Below are positions 58,264-64,000 of a DNA stretch of 64,000 nt, piece by piece. The position numbers were made by a program, and so were the translations under genes. The DNA comes from Natrinema pellirubrum DSM 15624 (GTDB taxonomy: Archaea > Halobacteriota > Halobacteria > Halobacteriales > Natrialbaceae), in assembly GCF_000230735.2 (NCBI RefSeq), contig NC_019962.1:1240001-1304000 (forward strand). Reading direction: 5' to 3'. The first letter of the stretch is position 1. Every line of letters starts with the position of its first letter. Below the pieces are notes generated by a model. The model worked only from the letters and a program-made list of their open reading frames with translations. It was not told the origin of the DNA and ran no database searches.

Positions 58264-59238
58264 GTGTCCGCCGACGCCCCCACTGCGGCGGTCACCGGCG
58301 CGACGGGGTTTCTCGGCTCGCACCTCTGCGAGCAGCTGCTGGCGGATGGCTGGATCGTTCGTGGCCTCTGCCGGCCGACGTCGGAGCGGGGCGACCTCGC
58401 AGGCGTCGACTGGCACGTCGGCGATCTCTCCGACGGGGAAACGCTGCGAGAACTCGTCGACGGCGCGGACGTGGTCTTTCACCTCGCGGGGATCGGACTC
58501 TGGAGCGCCGGCCCGGCGACGATCTGGGCGGTCAACCGCGACGGCACCGAGCGGCTCCTCGCGGCCTGTCGCGATGGTGACGTGGGTCGCGTCGTGTTCA
58601 CCAGCACGGCCGGCACGCGCCGCCCTGCGGGCGACGACGCGTTCGCCGACGAGACCGACGTGGCCGAGCCGGTCGGGGCCTACCAGGCTTCGAAGGCCGC
58701 CGCCGAGGAGTTGGTCGACGACTACGCCGCCAACGGCGGCGACGCCGTCACCGTCCATCCGACCTCGATCTTCGGTCCCGGCGACGAGGCGTTTACGGCA
58801 CAGTTGCTCGCGATGGGCGTCGAGCCGACGATGCCGGCCCACCTCCCCGGCGGGCTGAGTATCGTCGGCGTCGCCGACGTCGTCGACGGGCTGCTGGCAG
58901 CGGTAGAGCGCGGCGAGAGCGGCGACCACTACATCCTCGGCGGCGAGAACCTCACCTACGACCGCGCCGTTTCCCGGATCGCCGAGACCGTCGACGGCTC
59001 TCCCGCGCGGATCCGCGTCCCCGCGACCGCGATCCGCGCCGCCGGCCCCGTCGCCGAGGTCGTCGACGCCGTCGCCGACCGCCGGGTGTTCCCCTTCGAT
59101 CGCGACATGGCCGAGATGGCGACCCAACGGCTGTTCTACACCTCAAGAAAGGCCAACGAGGAGTTAGGGTACGAGTATCAGCCCCTCGAGGCCCACGTCC
59201 CCGAAGCCATGGAATGGTATCGGGCGGCGGTGCAGTAG
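58264..59238 (+). CDS. NAD-dependent epimerase/dehydratase family protein
   Basis: A 324-residue extended SDR. GATGFLGSHLCEQLL (about 14-28) is the Rossmann GxxGxxG, DVVFHLAGIGLWS follows, then FTSTAGTRRP with the Ser/Thr, and the catalytic YxxxK as YQASKAAAEEL (about 140-150). VHPTSIFGPGD and a variable C-terminal substrate region complete the fold. Likely a nucleotide-sugar epimerase, reductase or dehydratase. The GTG start is two bases after the DUF362 stop, so it is co-translated; no promoter between. Confidence 0.9.
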   Translation: MSADAPTAAVTGATGFLGSHLCEQLLADGWIVRGLCRPTSERGDLAGVDWHVGDLSDGETLRELVDGADVVFHLAGIGLWSAGPATIWAVNRDGTERLLAACRDGDVGRVVFTSTAGTRRPAGDDAFADETDVAEPVGAYQASKAAAEELVDDYAANGGDAVTVHPTSIFGPGDEAFTAQLLAMGVEPTMPAHLPGGLSIVGVADVVDGLLAAVERGESGDHYILGGENLTYDRAVSRIAETVDGSPARIRVPATAIRAAGPVAEVVDAVADRRVFPFDRDMAEMATQRLFYTSRKANEELGYEYQPLEAHVPEAMEWYRAAVQ

Positions 59239-59339
59239 TCGCCGGACCGGTCGCGGAGACCGCTGAAAAGGACCCTTCTCGTCGGTTTCTCGGAGCTTCG
59301 GTCGACCACCCGACTCCGTAGCGAGAAGCGGCGTCGCCG

Positions 59340-60323
59340 TCACTCGAGCCGGCCCGTCCCCACGACGCGCCGCCGCTCGCCGTCGGTCTCGGTATCGATC
59401 ACCGTGCCCGCGACCCGCTCGTAGACCGCGAGCAGCCGGTCCGCGGTTCGATCGATGCTGACCTCGCGGGCGGCCGCGCGACCGTTCGATCGCTCGTCGC
59501 GCTCGAGGACCGCGAGCAGGCCCTCGACGAGTTCCTCGTCGCTCGTTGCGACGACGGAGGGGTCAACGCCGGCCAGCCGTTCGGGGACGTCGCCGACGTC
59601 CGTGGCGACGACGGGCAGGTTACAGGCCAGCGCCTCCTTGACCGAGTTGGGCGAGCCCTCGCTGTCGGAGGTCAAAAGCAGCGCGTCGGCGGTGTTCATG
59701 TAGTCGGCGACGGCGTCGTGGTCGACGCCGTGGACGGTCCGGAGCCGCACCGGCTCCTCGCGGAGGTTGTCCACGACGGAGACGATCCGCTCGGCCCGCG
59801 GGTGGTTCTTGACCCCGCGAGCGGGCGGGTACGGAAAGAGAACGTCGCGGCCCTCGTCGTCCCACCCCACCCGTTGTTTGGCCTGCTCCCGTGGCTCGGG
59901 CCGGAACCGCTCGAGGTCGACCCCGTCGGGGATCACCGTACACTCCCGTCCGAGCGCCTCGCGCATGCGCTCGGACATGACGACGACCGCGTCACAGAAC
60001 GGCGCGGCCGCCTTGCTGATGGGGGCGACGGGGCCGTGGACGTCCGACCCCCACAGCGAGAGGACGACCGGGGTGCCAAGTCCCGCGAGCGCCAGCGGTG
60101 CCGTCAGCCCGTAGTGGGCGTGGATCAGGTCGTAGCCGGCCGCCGCCTCCCGGACGACCCGCGGAACGGTCCGAACGTAGTCGACGGGCCGTCGATCGGT
60201 GTCGGCGGCGACCTCCCCGGCCACCGACAGCGTCGTGAAGGAGACGCCGCGTTCCTCGAGTGCGGCCTGTTGCTGGGTCATGAACGGGGCGTCGGCGTAC
60301 GTCGTGAGCGTGAGGACCTCCAT
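59340..60323 (-). CDS. Glycosyltransferase family 4
   Basis: A 327-residue GT-B enzyme. The N-terminal domain has YDLIHAHYGLTAPLALAGLGTPVVLSLWGSDV (about 84-115). The C-terminal donor domain has VIPDGVDLERFRPEPRE, VLFPYPPARGVKNHPRAERI and the GT4 motif EGSPNSVKEALACNLPVVATDVGDVPE (about 230-256), with Glu for the nucleotide. Acts in the cytosol on a lipid-linked or free acceptor. CTAACAAAG lies 31 nt before the ATG. Divergent from DUF354 gene 2. Confidence 0.9.
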   Translation of the reverse strand: MEVLTLTTYADAPFMTQQQAALEERGVSFTTLSVAGEVAADTDRRPVDYVRTVPRVVREAAAGYDLIHAHYGLTAPLALAGLGTPVVLSLWGSDVHGPVAPISKAAAPFCDAVVVMSERMREALGRECTVIPDGVDLERFRPEPREQAKQRVGWDDEGRDVLFPYPPARGVKNHPRAERIVSVVDNLREEPVRLRTVHGVDHDAVADYMNTADALLLTSDSEGSPNSVKEALACNLPVVATDVGDVPERLAGVDPSVVATSDEELVEGLLAVLERDERSNGRAAAREVSIDRTADRLLAVYERVAGTVIDTETDGERRRVVGTGRLE

Positions 60324-60354
60324 CTCGACTGCGGGGGACGACGGCCCGGAGCCG

Positions 60355-60363
60355 CTTTGTTAG
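60355..60363 (-). promoter_or_regulatory. CTAACAAAG core promoter box
   Basis: One mismatch from the consensus, 31 nt before the GT4 start. Confidence 0.45.
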
Positions 60364-60454
60364 CCGCGGCGCTCGAGGCCGTTTTCCTTCACGTACAACG
60401 GGACGTGACGGCTGCAGCGGGAAATTTCGTCGCACTGACGGCTGTAGTAATGCG

Positions 60455-60463
60455 ATTACAAAG
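60455..60463 (+). promoter_or_regulatory. ATTACAAAG core promoter box
   Basis: One mismatch from the consensus, 25 nt before DUF354 gene 2; divergent from the box at 60355-60363. Confidence 0.5.
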
Positions 60464-60488
60464 CCTCGAAGGCCCCTAGCCCCCGGCG

Positions 60489-61589
60489 ATGCGGATCCTC
60501 GTCCTGGCGAACACGCCGGCACACGTTCACCTGTATCGACACGCGGTCGACCGCCTCGAGCGGGCGGGCCACGACGTCCTCGTCCTCACCCGGGAGTACG
60601 CCTGTACGACCGACCTACTCGACTACTTCGGGATTCCCTATCGGGTCTACGGCCGCCACGAGACGGACGGCTACTCGCGGCTCGGGTTCGTCCGCGAACT
60701 GGGCGGACAGTTCCTGACGATCGGAACTGAAGCCCTGCGGTTCGACCCGGACGTGGTCTTCGGCCGGGGGCCCTACGCGGCCTACGCTGGCACGTTCTCG
60801 CGAGCGCCGGTCGTCCTCGTCCTCGACGACGAGCCCGGCGACTTCAACCACACCGTCTCTCGGCCCTTTGCCGACTGCATCATCTCGCCCGCCGTGACCC
60901 GCCGCGACCTCGGCGACGCTCACTACACGTTCGACGGCTTCAAGGAATGTGCCTATCTCCACCCGGAGGTGTTCGAGCCGGCCGGCGACGTCCGGGAGTA
61001 CCTCGACGTCGACCCCGACGAGCCCTACGTCATCGTCCGGTTCAACGCGCTCGACGCGCTCCACGACACCGACCTCGAGGGGTTCAGGCCCGAACAGCGC
61101 CGCGAGCTGATCGAGCGGCTGGGCGAGGCGGCGACGGTCTTCGTCTCCGACGAGGGCGACGACCTGGACCTGCGGGACCTCCCAGCGCGACCGTACGATC
61201 TTCACCCCGCACTGATCCACGACGCGATGGCCGAGGCCGAGCTGCTGGTGGCCGATACCGGGACGATGGCCACCGAGGCCGCGCTGCTTGGGACCCCGGC
61301 GTTCCGGTATCGGGGCACTGACGACCACGAGTACGGCGAGTTCCGGGCACTCGAGCGGGCCGGGCTAGCCGAACAGTTCGACGCCTACGACGCGGTCCGG
61401 GACCGCTCGCTCGAGATCATCGCCGACGACGGGGCAAGCGACCGCTGGGAGCGCCGGCGGCGGGAGTACGTCGGCAGCCTGGTGAACCTGACCGACCTGC
61501 TGGTTGCGGTCGCGGAATCCCGGGGCTCGATCGCCCGGCTTGAGGGCGAGGCAAAGCGGGCGCTGCGCCCTCGGTCGCACTCCCTGTGA
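60489..61589 (+). CDS. DUF354 glycosyltransferase-like protein, copy 2
   Basis: A 366-residue paralogue of the protein at 44120-45238, sharing NTPAHVHLYRHAVDRLERAGHDVLVLTREY, FDPDVVFGRGPYAAYAG, FDGFKECAYLHPEVFEP and ADTGTMATEAALLGTPAFRYRG. The GT-B-like fold with an acidic, Gly-rich donor site suggests a glycosyltransferase. Leaderless start supported by a box at 25 nt. Confidence 0.87.
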   Translation: MRILVLANTPAHVHLYRHAVDRLERAGHDVLVLTREYACTTDLLDYFGIPYRVYGRHETDGYSRLGFVRELGGQFLTIGTEALRFDPDVVFGRGPYAAYAGTFSRAPVVLVLDDEPGDFNHTVSRPFADCIISPAVTRRDLGDAHYTFDGFKECAYLHPEVFEPAGDVREYLDVDPDEPYVIVRFNALDALHDTDLEGFRPEQRRELIERLGEAATVFVSDEGDDLDLRDLPARPYDLHPALIHDAMAEAELLVADTGTMATEAALLGTPAFRYRGTDDHEYGEFRALERAGLAEQFDAYDAVRDRSLEIIADDGASDRWERRRREYVGSLVNLTDLLVAVAESRGSIARLEGEAKRALRPRSHSL

Positions 61590-61685
61590 GGTCCCGGACA
61601 CTCGTTCAGCAATAATAATGTCGTACCGACAGTCGCGAAACACTTATGACTCGCTCTGGAATAGGAGCGATCACCACCCCGTTCT

Positions 61686-61889
61686 ATGAGCCTCTCCACC
61701 CTCCTCGGTGACCTGTTCTCCGACGCGGAGTCGGGGACTGACACCCCCGAACCCGCTACGGAGAGCGGGGAAGACGGGTCGGTCACCGTCCTCCACGAGT
61801 GTCGAAACTGTGGAACCAACGTCTCGGCCGAGACGAGCCGTTGTCCCGCCTGTGAGAGCCAGGAGATCGTCACCTACTCCATCGAGTAG
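61686..61889 (+). CDS. Small zinc-ribbon protein
   Basis: A 67-residue acidic protein: MSLSTLLGDLFSDAESG, then a two-CxxC zinc ribbon (CRNCGTNVSAETSRCPACES, about 39-58) and IVTYSIE. Such one-ribbon proteins are common in haloarchaea and may be protein-binding or nucleic-acid-binding. No partner is evident. The ATG overlaps as ATGA the end of a 23-codon upstream frame beginning at 61618, so coupling is possible, though a TTATGA box (61642-61647) points to a start downstream of that ATG. Confidence 0.75.
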   Translation: MSLSTLLGDLFSDAESGTDTPEPATESGEDGSVTVLHECRNCGTNVSAETSRCPACESQEIVTYSIE

Positions 61890-61981
61890 TCCTGCTCTCC
61901 CGGCGTCGACGACGCCGCTCGAGCCGCTGCTGTTGCTCTCGAATCCCTATCACTCCCCCTTTCTCCCACGGCGCCGCGTCG

Positions 61982-63061
61982 CTACGGGTCCTGCCGTGCC
62001 GGCGCTCGATTCTCGCGGCTGACAGGCTCCGAATCGCCCTCGCGGTCGGCACACGGGCGCTCGAGGTCCTCGCTCGCCGCGGCGTCGAGTTTGATCGCGG
62101 AGCCGAGCGAGACGAGGCCGAGCATGGTGGCGACGAACGACGCGATTCCGGCGGTGAACCCGTCCCCCTCGCGAGTCGCTCGGGCGGCCGATCCGGCCAG
62201 TCCGACCAGCCCGCCGGCCAGGCCCAGCGAGCCGACGGCGTAGTGGACGACGGCCGGGTTGAACGACCGGGCGACGTACTTGGTCTTCAGCCGCCAGCAG
62301 AAACTACGCAGCAACAGCAGGGAGACGAACCGGACGAACGGCACGTAGCGGATGCTGCTCTCCTCGTCGCCGTAGACGGCCGACATGGGGACGTCCGCGA
62401 CTCGGCGATCGGCGACGTTGAGGTGAGTCAGGATGTGGTTGAGAAACCCGTACCGGTCGGTGATCGCCTCGAGGTCGAGTTCCTCGATCGTCTCCCGCGA
62501 GATGGCGGTGTAGCCGTTCTGCGGGTCGCCGATCGACCAGTAGCCCGACGCGAACTTCGAGAGGCCGGTGAGGACGGCGTTGCCGAACAGGCGGAACCTC
62601 GACATCTCCGCGCGGTCCGCGGGGCTGCGCAGCCGGTTGCCCTTCGCGTAGTCGGCCTCGCCCGTGGCGACCGGGTCGACGATCCGATCGAGGATCGCGG
62701 GGTCCATCTGGCCGTCGCCGTTCATCACGGCGACGACGTCCATCCCGTCCGCGGCGGCCCGCCGGTAGCCGGTCTTGACGGCCGCCCCGTAGCCGCGGTT
62801 TGCCTCGTGGCGGATCGGGACGACCCGGCGATCGTCGCCCCCGTCGGCCACGGCGACGGCCGGATCGGCACCCTCACTCGCCGCCCGCTCGTTGAGCCGC
62901 TCGGCGACCCGCTGAATCACGCTCCAACTCTCGTCCGGCGAGGCGTCGTCGATGGCGTAGATCCGATCGACGAAGTCGGGGACGGTTTCGATGACTCGCC
63001 CGACGAAGGCCGCCTCGTCGTAGGCCGTGACGACGACGCCGATCCGCTTGCCCTTATACAT
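61982..63061 (-). CDS. Glycosyltransferase family 2, dolichyl-phosphate-sugar synthase type
   Basis: A 359-residue protein with a GT-A domain (residues about 1-245): RIGVVVTAYDEAAFVGRVIE, YAIDDASPDESW, HEANRGYGAAVKTGYRRA and VVAVMNGDGQMDPAIL, where DGQMD is the metal-binding DxD. Two or three hydrophobic C-terminal helices (about 265-340) anchor it. This is the layout of dolichol-phosphate glucosyl/mannosyl synthases such as AglJ/AglD relatives. Its start overlaps the dehydrogenase gene by eight bases, so it is in the same operon. Confidence 0.9.
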   Translation of the reverse strand: MYKGKRIGVVVTAYDEAAFVGRVIETVPDFVDRIYAIDDASPDESWSVIQRVAERLNERAASEGADPAVAVADGGDDRRVVPIRHEANRGYGAAVKTGYRRAAADGMDVVAVMNGDGQMDPAILDRIVDPVATGEADYAKGNRLRSPADRAEMSRFRLFGNAVLTGLSKFASGYWSIGDPQNGYTAISRETIEELDLEAITDRYGFLNHILTHLNVADRRVADVPMSAVYGDEESSIRYVPFVRFVSLLLLRSFCWRLKTKYVARSFNPAVVHYAVGSLGLAGGLVGLAGSAARATREGDGFTAGIASFVATMLGLVSLGSAIKLDAAASEDLERPCADREGDSEPVSRENRAPARQDP

Positions 63062-64000
63062 CGGCGCCTCCGTCGGTCGTCGCCGGCGTCGTCTCGGCGT
63101 CGCCGCCGTCCGTTCCACCGCCCTCACGTCGCCGACCTCGAGGCGGCCGCCCGTCGCTCGAGCCCGCGAGGTCGTACTCCCGATGGTGCGTCCCCGAGAG
63201 GTCGACCGCGTCCCGGCCGTCGACGACGACCATCGGCTCGAGGGCGTCCCACGCGATGCGGTCGAACGCTGCGTGGGGCGTGACGACCACCGCGGCGTCG
63301 AACCCCTCGCCACGTAGGTCGTCGATCTCGACGGGCCGCGCGCCGTAGTCGACCGGATCGACGAGCGGGTCGACGCCCGCAACGTCGGCCCCGAACTCGT
63401 CCAGCACGTCGATGACTCCCAGCGCGGGCGAGGCGCGGGTCTCCTCGACACCGGCCCGATACGTGATCCCGAGAACGACGACCGACGCGTCCGCGAGGTC
63501 GGTGCCGTCGCGGGCGAGTTCCCGCTCGAGGCGCTCGACGACGGTCGCGGGCATCCCGTCGTTGACCCGGCGGGCCGTCTCCGTCACGGCCATGGACTCG
63601 TCGGTCCGGCCGAGCAGGAAATGCGGGTAGTAGGGGATGCAGTGGCCGCCGACGCCCGGGCCGGGGTCGTGGAGCTGGCACATCGGCAGGTCGTTGGCGG
63701 TATCGATCGCCTCGCGCACCGAGATCTCGAGTTCGTCCGCGAGCCGGCCGAGTTCGTTGGCCAGCCCGATGTTGACGTCGCGGTAGATCCCCTCGAAGAC
63801 CTTGACCGCCTCCGCGGTGGTGGCGTCCGAGACAGGGTGAACCGCGTTCTCCGAGAGTTCGTCGTAGACGACGGCCGCGGCCCGGGTACTCTCCGAATCG
63901 ACCCCGCCGACGACTTTCGGGTACTGGCCGCGGATGTCCCGCAGGGCGGTCCCCGAGGACGTCCGCTCCGGACAGAAGGCCAGCCCGAACTCGTCGGGCT
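63054..64000 (-). CDS. Nucleotide-sugar dehydrogenase, UDP-ManNAc type (partial, N-terminus outside window)
   Basis: The C-terminal about 315 residues of a UDP-glucose/GDP-mannose dehydrogenase family protein. Visible are FCPERTSSGTAL at the window edge, KVFEGIYRDVNIGLANEL, and GPGVGGHCIPYYPHFLL with the catalytic Cys, followed by the C-terminal domain with LGITYRAGVEETRASPAL. GHCIPYYP and FCPER are typical of the UDP-ManNAc dehydrogenases (WecC-like). It would oxidise UDP-ManNAc, made by WecB at 50002-51066, to UDP-ManNAcA. The tail is unusually long, acidic and Gly-rich. The N-terminus lies beyond base 64000. Confidence 0.88.
   Translation of the reverse strand, partial: PDEFGLAFCPERTSSGTALRDIRGQYPKVVGGVDSESTRAAAVVYDELSENAVHPVSDATTAEAVKVFEGIYRDVNIGLANELGRLADELEISVREAIDTANDLPMCQLHDPGPGVGGHCIPYYPHFLLGRTDESMAVTETARRVNDGMPATVVERLERELARDGTDLADASVVVLGITYRAGVEETRASPALGVIDVLDEFGADVAGVDPLVDPVDYGARPVEIDDLRGEGFDAAVVVTPHAAFDRIAWDALEPMVVVDGRDAVDLSGTHHREYDLAGSSDGRPPRGRRREGGGTDGGDAETTPATTDGGADV

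Noticed and set aside
61618-61689. 23-codon frame overlapping the zinc-ribbon start
   Set aside because: The only TATA-like element lies inside this frame, so the ATG would not be on the transcript; noted in the gene entry only.
1-64000. Long open frames on the strand opposite most genes (for example 3685-5298 region plus strand, 7221-8300 plus, 55281-57122 minus)
   Set aside because: They overlap well-supported genes and their translations are Arg/Val/Asp- or Arg/Ser-rich with no recognisable motif. This is the usual shadow pattern in high-GC genomes.
1-64000. tRNA, rRNA, CRISPR array, insertion sequence or prophage
   Set aside because: I scanned intergenic regions for T-loop sequences, regularly spaced direct repeats, transposase motifs and integrase motifs and found none. 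A weak or degenerate tRNA or non-coding RNA could still be missed without a covariance search.

Overview
The window looks like a chromosomal segment of a halophilic archaeon (class Halobacteria), probably Natrinema/Haloterrigena-like. The grounds are high GC, Asp/Glu-rich proteins, a TFB transcription factor, a HerA-type ATPase, an XPB-type helicase, type 2 IPP isomerase, twin-arginine secreted proteins, small zinc ribbons, and start codons placed about 24-28 nt after AT-rich boxes as expected for leaderless transcripts. The genus is a guess. I saw no rRNA, tRNA, CRISPR array, transposase or phage gene.

Layout. 1-5.5 kb: end of an unknown gene, a small acidic protein, the amino-sugar enzymes GlmS and GlmM, a zinc ribbon and a small winged-helix regulator. 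5.7-7.1 kb: an NSS transporter. 7.2-11.2 kb: a FemAB-like acyltransferase overlapping an alkaline-phosphatase-superfamily (AP) enzyme, and a divergent DegT-like aminotransferase. 11.2-17.6 kb: information-processing block (HerA-like ATPase, XPB-like helicase, TFB, membrane-anchored HTH protein) with a strongly palindromic intergenic region. 18-21.2 kb: two Tat-secreted beta-helix paralogues. 21.7-45.2 kb: surface-glycan block (two large GT-C-like membrane proteins, a QueC-like PP-loop protein, DUF1616 protein, Asp-box propeller, third beta-helix protein, flippase, further AP enzymes and FemAB-like transferases, sulfatase-fold enzyme, GT4, alpha/alpha-toroid protein, DUF354 protein). 45.3-47.4 kb: LysO-like exporter and IPP isomerase. 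47.6-51.1 kb: overlapping operon of WecB, polysaccharide deacetylase and a secreted anchored protein. 51.9-53.3 kb: a PAS histidine kinase broken by one frameshift. 53.3-64 kb: another AP enzyme, a second deacetylase, a Gfo/Idh-DUF362-epimerase operon, GT4, a second DUF354 protein, a zinc ribbon, a dolichyl-phosphate-type GT2 and the end of a UDP-ManNAc-type dehydrogenase.

How they may fit together. GlmS and GlmM feed UDP-GlcNAc; WecB and the terminal dehydrogenase would make UDP-ManNAc and UDP-ManNAcA; the epimerase, Gfo/Idh and DegT genes could make modified sugars; GT4, DUF354 and GT2 enzymes assemble glycans; the flippase exports them; the GT-C-like proteins may use lipid-linked donors; beta-helix, propeller and anchored proteins are likely surface clients. 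On top of this sits a repeated pairing of AP-superfamily enzymes (five copies, one of them sulfatase-fold) with FemAB-like transferases (three copies), which I regard as the best candidate for an undescribed surface-decoration system. Many of these genes share a non-canonical core promoter close to ATAACAAAG. In several genes the promoter spacing points not to the gene's own start but to a 6-17 codon mini-ORF whose stop overlaps or abuts that start, suggesting translational coupling from leaderless mini-cistrons.
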